A stretch of 64,000 nt of DNA from Paludibacterium purpuratum (lineage in GTDB: Bacteria; Pseudomonadota; Gammaproteobacteria; Burkholderiales; Chromobacteriaceae): the NCBI RefSeq assembly GCF_004363805.1, contig NZ_SNZP01000011.1, forward strand, positions 97,942 through 161,941. The letters are read 5' to 3'. A program made the translations under genes and the position numbers. Under the pieces are notes generated by a model, which saw nothing but the letters and a program-made list of their open reading frames with translations, did no database searches and was not told where the DNA came from. Positions within the stretch are counted from its first letter, which is position 1. Every line of letters starts with the position of its first letter. Of this stretch, positions 35,571 through 45,492 are shown piece after piece.

Positions 35571-37527
35571 CGCTTGCAGCCTTTTTTGCGGGAGCGGGCG
35601 CCTGCACGATGGGCAGGGTCGCGGTCTTGAGTGAGTCGGCGATGGCCGGCGGTACTCGGCCTGTCAGGTAGAAATCGAACAGCTGGCGCGCGATCGGCGC
35701 TGCCGCCCCCGCACCCCAACCGCCGTTCTCCACGATCACCGCGATGGCGATCTTCGGATGATCCACCGGCGCGAAGGCGATGAACCAGGAGTGGTCTCGA
35801 TTCTGCTCCGCCAGCGACGCGGCGTTGTATTTTGCGCCTTGCTTGATTGCGACCACCTGCGCCGTGCCGGTCTTACCGGCCATGGTATAGGTCAGTCCGG
35901 CACCGATGGCACCGGCGGTGCCGCCCGGCTTAAGTACGCCGGCCATGCCCTGCTTGATGTAGTCGAAATAGGTCTGCGGGAACGGCAGTTGATGGGTCGG
36001 CGAGGTGTTGACCCGCGATTCGCGCCCGGTCTTCACATCGACGATCGACTCGACCAGGTGCGGCGTGAACAATTTGCCGTCGTTGGCCATGGTGGCGGTG
36101 GCATTGGCCATCTGCAAGGGCGTGTAGGAGTTGTAGCCCTGGCCGATACCGATACTGACCACGTCGCCGGGCAGCCATTTCTGCGCGGCCGGCCCCAGTT
36201 TGGCAAAGCGCCGCGCTTTCCACGCCTTGGACGGCAGCACGCCGGTCAATTCGCCGTCGAGGTCGATACCGGTTTTGCTTCCCAACCCGAACTGACCGAC
36301 CACCGGCGCAATGCGGTCGATGCCCATATCCCAGGCGAGCTTATAGAAGAAGGTGTCGCTGGATACCGTGATGGCCTTTTGCAGGTTGACCATCCCATGA
36401 CCCTTTTTATCGGCGTCGCGGAATTGGTGGCTACTGCCGGGCAGTACGAAGAGGCCCGGCGCCGCGCGGATGTCGTCCATCTTGATGATGCCGGACTCCA
36501 GTGCCGCCATGGCCATGAAAGGCTTGAAGGTCGAGCCCGGCGGATAGATGCCGCGCAGTGCGCGGTTGACCAGCGGCTTATGCCAGTCGGTGTTGAGCGA
36601 GGTCCAGGTCTGGCTGTCGATGCCGTCGATGAACAGGGTCGGATCGAAGCCGGGCTTGGAGAGGAAGGCCAGTACGCCGCCATCGTTGGGGTCGATGGCC
36701 ACCAGCGCGCCGCGCCGGTCGCCGAATAGTTGGTCGGCGATTTCCTGCAGGCGGATGTCCAGCGCCAGCTTCAAGGTATTGCCGTTGACCGGCGGCGTGC
36801 GCTTGAGCGAACGGATGGCGCGGCCGCCGGAGTCGGTCTCGACCTCTTCGAAGCCCACTTGTCCGTGCAATTGATCCTCGTACACCGCTTCGATACCGGT
36901 CTTGCCGATATAGGTGGTGCCGCGATAGTTGGTGGTCTTGTCGTCGTCTTCGAGCTGCTGTTTTTCTTTGGGGTTGATGCGGCCGATATAGCCGAGCGCG
37001 TGGCTGGTCAGTTCCTTGAACGGATAGTCGCGGAACAGTCGTGCCTTGACCTCGACACCGGGGAAGCGCCACATGTTGGCCGCCAGCCGTGCGGCCTCTT
37101 CGTCGGTCAGCTTGACCTTGAGCGGCAGGGTTTCGAAATCCTTGGCGTCTTCCTGGAATTTACGGAAGCGCTTCATGTCGCGCGGCGTGATGTCGACCAA
37201 CTGCTTGAGTTGCTCGATGGTGGCGTCCATGTTGTCGATCTTGCTGGGCGTCAATTCCAGCGTGTACGACGAGTAGTTCTGCGCCAGTACCACGCCGTTG
37301 CGATCCAGGATCAGGCCGCGGTTGGGCAGGATCGGCACCAGCGAGATGCGGTTGTTCTGGGCGAGGGTGGTGAAGTGCTGATATTGCACGACCTGCAGCC
37401 AGATAAAGCGGCCGACCAGCAGTACGAACATCAGCAGCATGAAGGCGTAGGCTACCACCAGGCGCAACTGGAACTGGTTTTCCTCGGAGCGCAGGTTTTT
37501 CAGGCTGGTCAGTTTCTCGCGCGCCAT
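35551..37527 (-). CDS. mrdA: Peptidoglycan DD-transpeptidase PBP2 (MrdA)
   Basis: The elongation-specific class B penicillin-binding protein that cross-links new peptidoglycan made by RodA. A single membrane helix near residues 20-45 is followed by the dimerisation domain and the transpeptidase. The nucleophile is Ser332 in STFKP, the second motif SSD follows in TVSSDTFFYK, and the third is KTGTAQ near 550. The 658-residue length is slightly longer than E. coli PBP2 because of a C-terminal Lys/Ala/Pro-rich tail. It follows mreD by 2 bp and overlaps rodA. Confidence 0.97.
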   Translation of the reverse strand: MAREKLTSLKNLRSEENQFQLRLVVAYAFMLLMFVLLVGRFIWLQVVQYQHFTTLAQNNRISLVPILPNRGLILDRNGVVLAQNYSSYTLELTPSKIDNMDATIEQLKQLVDITPRDMKRFRKFQEDAKDFETLPLKVKLTDEEAARLAANMWRFPGVEVKARLFRDYPFKELTSHALGYIGRINPKEKQQLEDDDKTTNYRGTTYIGKTGIEAVYEDQLHGQVGFEEVETDSGGRAIRSLKRTPPVNGNTLKLALDIRLQEIADQLFGDRRGALVAIDPNDGGVLAFLSKPGFDPTLFIDGIDSQTWTSLNTDWHKPLVNRALRGIYPPGSTFKPFMAMAALESGIIKMDDIRAAPGLFVLPGSSHQFRDADKKGHGMVNLQKAITVSSDTFFYKLAWDMGIDRIAPVVGQFGLGSKTGIDLDGELTGVLPSKAWKARRFAKLGPAAQKWLPGDVVSIGIGQGYNSYTPLQMANATATMANDGKLFTPHLVESIVDVKTGRESRVNTSPTHQLPFPQTYFDYIKQGMAGVLKPGGTAGAIGAGLTYTMAGKTGTAQVVAIKQGAKYNAASLAEQNRDHSWFIAFAPVDHPKIAIAVIVENGGWGAGAAAPIARQLFDFYLTGRVPPAIADSLKTATLPIVQAPAPAKKAASDEVANP

Positions 37528-37529
37528 GG

Positions 37530-38033
37530 TCAGACTTTATGCGATCGGTAGGGCAGCAACAGCAGCTTGGTCAAGAGGGGCCACAGGATGGCGCCGGTCA
37601 ACGGCGGCAGGAAATAGGACCAGCCGATGAAGGCCGATCCGGTTGCCATGCGCGTGGCCACCATGATGATCTGGTTGGCGAGCATCAGCGCCAATACGGC
37701 GAGGGTCTGCTGCCCGAGGTTGAACATGATCAGTTGGCGCTGGCGCAATAGGGCCAGGTAGCTGGTGATCGAGTAGGCCAATGCGTGCTGGCCGAACATG
37801 CCGGTCGATGCCACGTCGGCGATGATGCCGAGCGTGAAGGCGGTGCCGACGCTGACGCGGCGCGGTTGATTGATTACCCAATAGAGAATCAACAGCGCGA
37901 TGAAGTCCGGCAGCCACAGTACCGTGCTCACCGGCAACGGCAGTAGGTCGATCAGAATGGCCAAGACGAAGCTCAAGTAAATAAAGCGTCGCCGAACCGG
38001 CTTCAGTAGTTCTTTCGGTCGGTCAAACGACAT
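37530..38033 (-). CDS. mreD: Rod shape-determining protein MreD
   Basis: A small inner-membrane component of the Rod complex that links MreC with the wall synthases. The 167-residue protein has five to six predicted helices and starts MSFDRPKELLKPVRRRFIYL, typical of betaproteobacterial MreD. It is 3 bp downstream of mreC and 2 bp upstream of mrdA. Sequence conservation in this family is low, so the call relies on hydropathy, length and exact position in the mreBCD order. Confidence 0.92.
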   Translation of the reverse strand: MSFDRPKELLKPVRRRFIYLSFVLAILIDLLPLPVSTVLWLPDFIALLILYWVINQPRRVSVGTAFTLGIIADVASTGMFGQHALAYSITSYLALLRQRQLIMFNLGQQTLAVLALMLANQIIMVATRMATGSAFIGWSYFLPPLTGAILWPLLTKLLLLPYRSHKV

Positions 38034-38036
38034 GGC

Positions 38037-38945
38037 CTACTCCGTGGAATCGTCGGGTTGGGTCTTGCCCTTTTTGGGCGCGGGGACGACAGGCTCGGTC
38101 GGGCGCGTCGGAACATTGCTCTTTTCCTTCAACACCAACACGTAGCGCCCCTTTTGCACGCCGGCAGTAGGCATGGAGGTCACGCGGATGAAGGCGCTGT
38201 CCGGATTGCGTTCCACGCGGGTGACGAAAGCGACCGGGATGCCCTCCGGGTACAAACCGTCGATGCCGGAGGTGATCATCAGATCGCCGGGGCGCACGTC
38301 GGCGTGGATCGGCAAGTAACGCGCCTCGACGCCGCCGCCGTAGCCGTACAGGATCGCGCGCAGTCCGGTACGCTGAATGGTCACCGGTACCATCAGCGTT
38401 TTGTCGGTGATCAGGGTGACTTCGGCGGTCAGTGGTTGCACGCGGGTGATCTGGCCGATCAGTCCGCGGTCGTCGACGACCGGTTGGCCGGGATGCAGTT
38501 GCGAGTCCTGGCCCTTGTCGACAATGATCTTATAAGAGAACGGATCGCGCCCGGTGTAGAGGATTTCGGCTAGGCTTGCGGCGTCGGAACGTTCGCTCTT
38601 GAGTTGGTTGAGCGTGCGTAGCGCCTCGAAATCGCGCTCGGTGGACTCCAGCCGCTGTACGCGCGACAGCAAGATCATCTGCTGGCGGCGCAGCACTTCA
38701 TTTTCCGCCTGCAGCGTGCTTTGCGTGGTCAGGAAGTCGTCGATGCGGCGAGCGGCGACCAGCGGGAAGTTGATTGCGCGCTGCAACGGATAAAACAACA
38801 CCGACATGCCCTGGCGGGTGTATTCCATCAACCCGTACTGGCTGTCGCCGACCAAAAGGGCGACCGACAGCGCGACGCAGATGGCGAGACGCGTGCCGGG
38901 AGAGAGTCCCTGACGAATGAAACTGGGATTATTGGCGAAATCCAT
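38037..38945 (-). CDS. mreC: Rod shape-determining protein MreC
   Basis: A bitopic membrane protein that scaffolds the Rod complex and activates PBP2. From the ATG at 38945 it has 302 residues: a membrane helix near 20-40, a coiled coil of about 70-115 (LQAENEVLRRQQMILLSRV), and the beta-barrel periplasmic domain with GLIGQITRV and SGIDGLYPEGIPV. The C-terminus is Pro/Lys-rich. A longer frame begins 14 codons earlier, but the chosen start matches the family's charged short leader. Between it and mreB lies an 84-bp gap with a GC-rich hairpin. Confidence 0.94.
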   Translation of the reverse strand: MDFANNPSFIRQGLSPGTRLAICVALSVALLVGDSQYGLMEYTRQGMSVLFYPLQRAINFPLVAARRIDDFLTTQSTLQAENEVLRRQQMILLSRVQRLESTERDFEALRTLNQLKSERSDAASLAEILYTGRDPFSYKIIVDKGQDSQLHPGQPVVDDRGLIGQITRVQPLTAEVTLITDKTLMVPVTIQRTGLRAILYGYGGGVEARYLPIHADVRPGDLMITSGIDGLYPEGIPVAFVTRVERNPDSAFIRVTSMPTAGVQKGRYVLVLKEKSNVPTRPTEPVVPAPKKGKTQPDDSTE

Positions 38946-38988
38946 CAGACCCTGCGTTCCCCTAGAGGGGCATGACTGGTTGCGCATG

Positions 38989-39014
38989 CCCGCGGCGCCG
39001 TCCGGTGCCGCGGG
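38989..39014 (-). other. GC-rich hairpin between mreB and mreC
   Basis: CCCGCGGC and GCCGCGGG pair around an inner CCG-tc-CGG, in the 84-bp gap between mreB and mreC. No T-run follows. It could attenuate or process the transcript, giving more MreB than MreC. Confidence 0.5.
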
Positions 39015-39029
39015 ATGGGATGCAACGTA

Positions 39030-40088
<1,059 letters not shown>

Positions 40089-40291
40089 TCAGTTGTCCGT
40101 TGACGGGCGCCGGGCTCAAGCCCGAAAGTCCCTGAGTTTACACTTGAATCCACCCCGGCTGCTGACTCTTGGGCCGGACAGTGCCACCCATCCATCGGCA
40201 TGTGCCGCAGTGATGCATCAATCTTGGGAGAATCAAACGGGCTATGATACCCTATTACTCTTGAAAGATTAAAGGTTTTAAAGAGGACGCC

Positions 40292-40579
40292 ATGTCACTG
40301 ACGCAGCAAGATGTCGCGCGCATCGCTAAATTGGCCCGCATCGCCGTCACCGAACAGGAAATCGATGCCATCGGTCAGCAACTGAATGACATTTTCGGCT
40401 TGATCGAAAAAATGCAGGCGGTTAATACCGACAACGTCGAACCGATGGCGCACCCGCAGGACGTCGCGTTGCGCCTGCGCGCCGATGCGGTGACCGAACA
40501 GGATCGGCGCGACGCCTTCATGGCGCTGGCGCCGCAGACCGAAGCCGGTCTGTTCCTGGTGCCCAAGGTCATCGAATAA
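40292..40579 (+). CDS. gatC: Aspartyl/glutamyl-tRNA amidotransferase subunit C
   Basis: The small subunit that holds GatA and GatB together in the amidotransferase converting Glu-tRNA(Gln) and Asp-tRNA(Asn) to the correct amides. The 95-residue length and the sequence [19 protein letters not shown], the hydrophobic helix near 30-45, and the C-terminal LFLVPKVIE are typical. The ATG is preceded by AAGAGGA. It leads the plus-strand gatCAB operon, 43 bp before gatA. Presence of gatCAB implies indirect aminoacylation for Gln and/or Asn tRNA. Confidence 0.95.
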   Translation: MSLTQQDVARIAKLARIAVTEQEIDAIGQQLNDIFGLIEKMQAVNTDNVEPMAHPQDVALRLRADAVTEQDRRDAFMALAPQTEAGLFLVPKVIE

Positions 40580-40622
40580 GCTTGATCGGCGCAGTGCGCC
40601 CCATGAATGGAATGACACAACA

Positions 40623-42074
40623 ATGATCAATGCCTCGCTCAAGGCGCTGGCGGGCCAACTGGCCGCCGGAACCGTTTCCAGCGAAGAGCTCGCCCGGGCT
40701 TATCTCGACCGTATCGAGACCCTGAATCCGCTGCTCAATGCTTTTATCTCCCTGGATCGCGATAAAACGCTGGCCGAAGCCCGCGCCGCCGACGCCCGTC
40801 GCGCGGCGGGTTCGGCCGGTCCTTTGACCGGCGTGCCGCTGGCGCACAAAGATCTGTTCTGCCAGCAAGGCTGGAAGACCTCTTGCGGTTCGCGCATGCT
40901 CGACAACTTCGTCTCGCCTTACGACGCCCATGTGGTCGAGCAGTGCAAGGCCGCCGGCATGGTGACGCTCGGCCGCACCAATATGGATGAATTCGCCATG
41001 GGTTCGTCCAACGAGAACTCCTGGTACGGCCCGGTGAAAAACCCGTGGGATGTCAATGCCATTCCCGGCGGTTCCTCCGGCGGTTCCGCGGTGGCGGTTG
41101 CGGCACGGCTGACCCCGGTGGCGACCGCTACCGATACGGGCGGTTCGATCCGTCAGCCGGCTTCGCACTGCGGCATCACCGGCCTCAAGCCGACCTACGG
41201 CGTGGTCAGCCGCTACGGCATGGTGGCGTTCGCCTCGTCGCTCGATCAGGGCGGTGTGGTGGCCCAGACCGCGGAAGACTGCGCGCTGATGCTGAATGTG
41301 ATGGCCGGTTTCGATAAGCGCGATTCGACCAGCGTCGAGCGCGCCGCCGAAGATTACGCGCGCGATTTGGCGCGGCCGCTCGCCGGTCTCAAGGTTGGCC
41401 TGCCGCGCGAATACTTTGCCGAGGGTCTGTCGCCCGAGGTGGCGCGCGTAGTCGAGGCCGCCGTGGCCGAATTGAAGAAACAAGGTGCGACGGTGGTCGA
41501 CGTCAGCCTGCCCAACACCGCGTTGTCGATCCCGTCTTACTATGTGATCGCGCCGGCCGAAGCGTCGTCCAACCTGAGCCGTTACGACGGTGTGCGCTAT
41601 GGCCACCGTGCCGCCGAATACGCCGATCTGGTCGATATGTACGAAAAAACCCGCGCCGAAGGCTTCGGCGCCGAGGTTAAGCGTCGCATCATGGTCGGTA
41701 CCTATGTGTTGTCGCATGGCTACTACGATGCCTACTACATCAAGGCACAGAAGATCCGCCGCCTGATCGCCAACGATTTCGTCGAAGCATTCAAGTCCTG
41801 CGACGTGATCCTCGGACCGGTCGCGCCGACCGCCGCTTTCGATCTGGGTAGCATGAACAACGATCCGGTGGAAATGTACCTCTCGGACATCTACACCCTG
41901 TCGGTCAACTTGGCCGGCCTGCCGGGCATGAGCGTGCCGGCCGGCTTTGCCGCCAACGGCCGGCCGATCGGACTGCAACTGATCGGCAACTACTTCGGCG
42001 AGGCGCGCCTGTTGAACGTGGCGCACCAGTTCCAGTTGGCCACCGACTGGCATACGCAGCAACCTGCGCTGTAA
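40623..42074 (+). CDS. gatA: Aspartyl/glutamyl-tRNA amidotransferase subunit A
   Basis: The glutaminase subunit that releases ammonia from glutamine for GatB. It belongs to the amidase signature family: the Ser-cisSer-Lys triad is visible in AHKDLF (Lys near residue 76) and in the Gly/Ser-rich block [13 protein letters not shown] near 149-161, with [14 protein letters not shown] near 171-184. The 483-residue length is normal. It lies 18 bp before gatB, and overlaps nothing. Confidence 0.97.
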   Translation: MINASLKALAGQLAAGTVSSEELARAYLDRIETLNPLLNAFISLDRDKTLAEARAADARRAAGSAGPLTGVPLAHKDLFCQQGWKTSCGSRMLDNFVSPYDAHVVEQCKAAGMVTLGRTNMDEFAMGSSNENSWYGPVKNPWDVNAIPGGSSGGSAVAVAARLTPVATATDTGGSIRQPASHCGITGLKPTYGVVSRYGMVAFASSLDQGGVVAQTAEDCALMLNVMAGFDKRDSTSVERAAEDYARDLARPLAGLKVGLPREYFAEGLSPEVARVVEAAVAELKKQGATVVDVSLPNTALSIPSYYVIAPAEASSNLSRYDGVRYGHRAAEYADLVDMYEKTRAEGFGAEVKRRIMVGTYVLSHGYYDAYYIKAQKIRRLIANDFVEAFKSCDVILGPVAPTAAFDLGSMNNDPVEMYLSDIYTLSVNLAGLPGMSVPAGFAANGRPIGLQLIGNYFGEARLLNVAHQFQLATDWHTQQPAL

Positions 42075-42092
42075 TCAGGAAAGAACAGCCAT

Positions 42093-43523
42093 ATGAAATG
42101 GGAAGTCGTCATCGGTCTGGAAGTGCATACGCAGCTCTCGACCGTTTCCAAGATCTTTTCCGGCGCCTCGACTGCGTTCGGCGCGGCGCCGAATACCCAG
42201 GCCTGCAATATCGACCTGGCCTACCCGGGCGTGCTGCCGGTATTGAACGAGGCCGCGGTCGACAAGGCGATCCGCCTGGGCTTGGCGCTGGGGTCCAAGA
42301 TCAATCAGAAGAACGTCTTCGCGCGTAAGAACTACTTCTATCCCGATCTCCCCAAGGGCTATCAGATCAGTCAGATGGACTTGCCGGTGGTCGAGGGCGG
42401 CCAGATCGCCATTCAGTTGGGCGACGAAGAGAAGGTCATTCGCCTGACCCGCGCGCATCTGGAGGAAGATGCCGGCAAGAGCCTGCACGAGGACTTTCAT
42501 GGCCTGTCCGGCATCGACCTCAATCGCGCCGGCACGCCGCTGTTGGAAATCGTCTCCGAGCCGGATATGCGCTCGGTGGAAGAGGCCGTCGCCTACGCCC
42601 GCGCGCTGTATACCCTGGTGACTTGGCTCGGCATCTGCGACGGCAATATGCAGGAAGGCAGCTTCCGCATGGACGTCAACGTGTCGGTGCGGCCGCAGGG
42701 GCAAGAAGCCTTCGGTACCCGGCGCGAGATCAAGAACCTGAACTCGTTCCGCTTTTTGGAGCAGGCCGCGAAATACGAAATCCAGTGGCAGATCGATCAG
42801 CTTGAGGATGGCGGCAAGATTCAACAGGCGACCGTGTTGTTCGACCCGGATACCGGCGAGACGCGCATGATGCGCAGCAAGGAAGACGCGCACGATTATC
42901 GTTACTTCCCCGATCCGGATCTGCTGCCGGTGCGTATCGGCGACGAATGGATCGCCCGCGTCAAAGGCGAGATGCCCGAGCTACCGGAGCAGATGAAGGC
43001 GCGCTTTGCCGAGCAATACGGCCTATCGGCCTACGATGCGGCATTGTTGACTGCCAGCCTGGCGCAGGCGCGCTACTTCGAGGCGGCCGCCGGCGATTGC
43101 GGTCAAGGCAAGTTGGTCGCCAACTGGATCAATGGCGAGATCGCTGCGCGCCTCAATCGCGATGGCGGCGATATCGCCGCTTGTCCGATCGGGCCGCAAC
43201 GCCTGGCCGGTTTGGTTATGCGCATCGCCGACGCCACGCTGTCGAGCAAGCTGGCCAAGCAAGTGTTCGACGCGATGTGGGACTGCGATCTGTCCGCCGA
43301 TGCCATTATCGAGCGCGATGGGTTGAAGCAGGTCTCGGACGTCGGCGCCATCGAGAAGATGGTCGAGGATGCCATCGCCGCCAACCCCAAGGCGGTGGAA
43401 GAGTTCCGAGCCGGTAAGGAGAAGGCGCTCAACGCGCTGGCCGGGCAGGTGATGAAGGCTTCGAAGGGCAAAGCCAATCCGGCGCAGGTACTTGAAATAC
43501 TCAAGAACAAATTGACTGCTTGA
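42093..43523 (+). CDS. gatB: Aspartyl/glutamyl-tRNA amidotransferase subunit B
   Basis: It binds the misacylated tRNA, phosphorylates the Glu/Asp side chain and transfers ammonia from GatA. The N-terminal cradle has [13 protein letters not shown] (2-14), the metal-site block [13 protein letters not shown], and [25 protein letters not shown]. The C-terminal YqeY-like tRNA-binding domain ends with [15 protein letters not shown]. The 476-residue length is normal. It is the last gene of the gatCAB operon, with a terminator after it. Confidence 0.97.
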   Translation: MKWEVVIGLEVHTQLSTVSKIFSGASTAFGAAPNTQACNIDLAYPGVLPVLNEAAVDKAIRLGLALGSKINQKNVFARKNYFYPDLPKGYQISQMDLPVVEGGQIAIQLGDEEKVIRLTRAHLEEDAGKSLHEDFHGLSGIDLNRAGTPLLEIVSEPDMRSVEEAVAYARALYTLVTWLGICDGNMQEGSFRMDVNVSVRPQGQEAFGTRREIKNLNSFRFLEQAAKYEIQWQIDQLEDGGKIQQATVLFDPDTGETRMMRSKEDAHDYRYFPDPDLLPVRIGDEWIARVKGEMPELPEQMKARFAEQYGLSAYDAALLTASLAQARYFEAAAGDCGQGKLVANWINGEIAARLNRDGGDIAACPIGPQRLAGLVMRIADATLSSKLAKQVFDAMWDCDLSADAIIERDGLKQVSDVGAIEKMVEDAIAANPKAVEEFRAGKEKALNALAGQVMKASKGKANPAQVLEILKNKLTA

Positions 43524-43541
43524 TTGTAAAGCGCTCGATTT

Positions 43542-43575
43542 AAGGAGGCCGGTCGCGACCGGCTTCCTTTATTTT
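43542..43575 (+). terminator. Terminator of the gatCAB operon
   Basis: AAGGAGGCCGGTCG and CGACCGGCTTCCTT pair along 14 positions (one G-T), with the central bases forming the loop, and TTTATTTT follows. It starts 18 bp after gatB and isolates gatCAB from the dcw cluster. Confidence 0.85.
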
Positions 43576-43722
43576 GATGGATACTTACTACAGATTGTGG
43601 TTTTTTCCCATTTCACACCCCACATTCAGTGCTTTGTTTAAGGTACTGATTTGACAGGGTTTCTCTCTTACTCCCCTGTGCCTAAGTCATTGTCTCATAA
43701 GGCGAATTAGCCGTTCCCGATA

Positions 43723-43751
43723 TTGACCGTGGAGAACTTCTTTCTTATAGT
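43723..43751 (+). promoter_or_regulatory. Probable sigma70 promoter of the dcw cluster (Pmra)
   Basis: TTGACC, a 17-bp spacer and TATAGT lie 70 bp before mraZ, in the 297-bp gap after gatB. The match to sigma70 consensus is good. The predicted start near 43758 falls among the MraZ-type boxes, fitting autorepression. The region between the gatB terminator and this promoter (43576-43722) shows nothing else that I recognise. Confidence 0.7.
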
Positions 43752-43784
43752 GGCGAAAAGTGGGACAAAGTGGGTTAAAGTGGA
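43750..43784 (+). promoter_or_regulatory. MraZ operator: four GTGG boxes at 10-bp spacing
   Basis: GTGG begins at 43750, 43760, 43770 and 43780, the two central boxes reading GTGGG. Direct TGGGN repeats with a roughly 10-bp period are the known binding pattern of MraZ upstream of its own gene. The first box overlaps the -10 element, so binding should block RNA polymerase. Confidence 0.8.
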
Positions 43785-43820
43785 GAATGAAACCGGTAAC
43801 GGGAAGTGTGAGCGAATGAA

Positions 43821-44267
43821 ATGATCGGCGGTGTCAGTGTTGTCTCTCTCGATAGTAAAGGTCGCTTGGCCATTCCGGCCCGGCACCGGGAGACGCTGTT
43901 GTCCGCATTCGGCCACAAATTGGTGGTGACGCTCGAATCTTCCGACCATCTGTTGATGTATCCCGAACCCAATTGGCGTCCGGTCGAAGCGCGCTTGCTG
44001 GCGCTGCCGAGCGGCAATCCCACCCTCAAACGTTACCAGCGCCTGGTGCTCGGCCACGCCGAGACCCTGGAGATGGATAGCGCCGGTCGTATCCTGCTGC
44101 CCGCTCGCCTGCGCGAGCTGACCGGCCTGGACAAGGAAGTGGCGTTGGTCGGCATGGGTAACCGCTTCGAATTGTGGAATGCCCAGGAATGGGACGACCA
44201 GACCAACGCCGCGCTTGAATTGAGCCAGGAAGACCTGGCCGCGCATCTTGGAGATTTCACGCTGTGA
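43821..44267 (+). CDS. mraZ: Transcriptional regulator MraZ
   Basis: A double AbrB/SpoVT-type DNA-binding protein that forms ring oligomers and represses its own dcw operon. Each half carries the DSxGR signature: [15 protein letters not shown] (about 9-23) and [15 protein letters not shown] (about 86-100). The 148-residue length is standard. The four GTGG boxes upstream are its likely operator. Its stop overlaps the rsmH start (GTGA), coupling the first two dcw genes. Confidence 0.96.
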   Translation: MIGGVSVVSLDSKGRLAIPARHRETLLSAFGHKLVVTLESSDHLLMYPEPNWRPVEARLLALPSGNPTLKRYQRLVLGHAETLEMDSAGRILLPARLRELTGLDKEVALVGMGNRFELWNAQEWDDQTNAALELSQEDLAAHLGDFTL

Positions 44268-45226
44268 CCGCTGCCCCCTTTGTGCACCAAACGGTGCTCC
44301 TGAACGAGGCTGTCGCCGCACTCGCCGTCCGTCCGGATGGCGTGTACGTTGACGGCACCTTCGGGCGTGGCGGCCATAGTCGGCTGATTCTTTCGCGTTT
44401 GGGCGCCAACGGGCGCCTGATCGCATTCGACAAAGACCCCGAGGCAGTCGCCGTCGGTCAGCGGCTCGCCGCCGAAGACCCGCGCTTCACGTTGGTGCAC
44501 GACGGCTTTGCATCGTTGGCCCGCGCACTCGATCAACTCGGTATCCCCTCCGTCGACGGCATTCTGCTCGACCTCGGTGTGTCCTCGCCGCAGATCGACG
44601 ACGGCCGGCGCGGCTTTAGCTTCCGCTTTGACGCCCCGCTCGACATGCGTATGGATACCACCAGGGGCATGACCGCGGCCGAATGGCTGGCATCGGCCGA
44701 CGAAGCGGAAATCAGAGAGGTAATCAAAACCTATGGTGAAGAGCGGTTTGCTCGCAAGATCGCAGCAGCCATTGTTGCGCAACGGGCTGTCCAGCCCCTC
44801 GCGACGACGCGTGAGCTCGCTGTCCTCGTTGGGAAAAACGTCCATACTCGTGAGCCGGGGCAGGACCCCGCAACGCGGACTTTCCAAGCGATAAGAATTC
44901 ATATCAACGGCGAACTGGACGAGCTGCACACCGTGCTACCGCAAGCCGTCGGTCGACTGGCACCGGGCGGTCGCCTGGCTGTGATCAGCTTCCATTCGCT
45001 GGAAGACCGCATTGCCAAGCTGTTCTTGCGCGACGCGAGCCAGGCCGACAAGCTGCCCTCCTGGGTGCCGGTTCGTGCCAGCGACCTTCCCGAGGCGCCG
45101 ATGAAACTGATCGGCAAGCCCGTGCGCGCGGGCGAAGCGGAACTCGGCGCCAACCCGCGTGCGCGTAGCGCCATCATGCGTGTGGCCGAGCGTACCGCGG
45201 GCGATTGGCACGGGGAGGCGGCATGA
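44264..45226 (+). CDS. rsmH: 16S rRNA (cytosine(1402)-N4)-methyltransferase RsmH (MraW)
   Basis: A SAM-dependent enzyme that modifies C1402 in the ribosomal P-site region. [13 protein letters not shown] opens the protein, [14 protein letters not shown] near 29-42 is the SAM-binding loop, [12 protein letters not shown] near 102-113 and FHSLEDRI near 240-247 are family signatures. The start is a GTG overlapping the mraZ stop by 4 bp; the 320-residue length is normal. Its stop overlaps the ftsL ATG (ATGA). Confidence 0.96.
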   Translation: MTAAPFVHQTVLLNEAVAALAVRPDGVYVDGTFGRGGHSRLILSRLGANGRLIAFDKDPEAVAVGQRLAAEDPRFTLVHDGFASLARALDQLGIPSVDGILLDLGVSSPQIDDGRRGFSFRFDAPLDMRMDTTRGMTAAEWLASADEAEIREVIKTYGEERFARKIAAAIVAQRAVQPLATTRELAVLVGKNVHTREPGQDPATRTFQAIRIHINGELDELHTVLPQAVGRLAPGGRLAVISFHSLEDRIAKLFLRDASQADKLPSWVPVRASDLPEAPMKLIGKPVRAGEAELGANPRARSAIMRVAERTAGDWHGEAA

Positions 45227-45492
45227 ACAAGCTCAACGCCATCCTGCTCGCACTGGTCGTGTTCTGCTCTTGGTCGGTGGTGACCTCGCAGCATGTGTCG
45301 CGCATGCTCTATAGCGATCTGCAGAAGGAACAAAAATCGCAGCAGCAACTGGATGTCGAATATGGTCAGTTGATGCTGGAACAAGGAACCTGGGGCGCGC
45401 ACGCCGTGATCGAGAAAGCGGCGCAGACGCGGTTGGGTATGCATACCCCCGATCCGCGCCAGGTTCAGGTCGTGACGGCGGGGGCAACCTGA
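45223..45492 (+). CDS. ftsL: Cell division protein FtsL
   Basis: A small bitopic septal protein that joins FtsQ and FtsB and helps activate FtsWI. From the ATG at 45223 it has 89 residues: a short cytoplasmic Lys/Asn start, a membrane helix (about 5-22, [17 protein letters not shown]), then a coiled coil ([20 protein letters not shown]). Its start overlaps the rsmH stop by 4 bp and its stop overlaps the ftsI start by 1 bp (TGATG). Sequence conservation is low; position decides the call. Confidence 0.92.
   Translation: MNKLNAILLALVVFCSWSVVTSQHVSRMLYSDLQKEQKSQQQLDVEYGQLMLEQGTWGAHAVIEKAAQTRLGMHTPDPRQVQVVTAGAT

Noticed and set aside
40569..42062. 497-codon open frame antisense to gatA.
   Set aside because: gatA is unambiguous from its amidase signature and operon position; the antisense frame is a GC-bias artefact.
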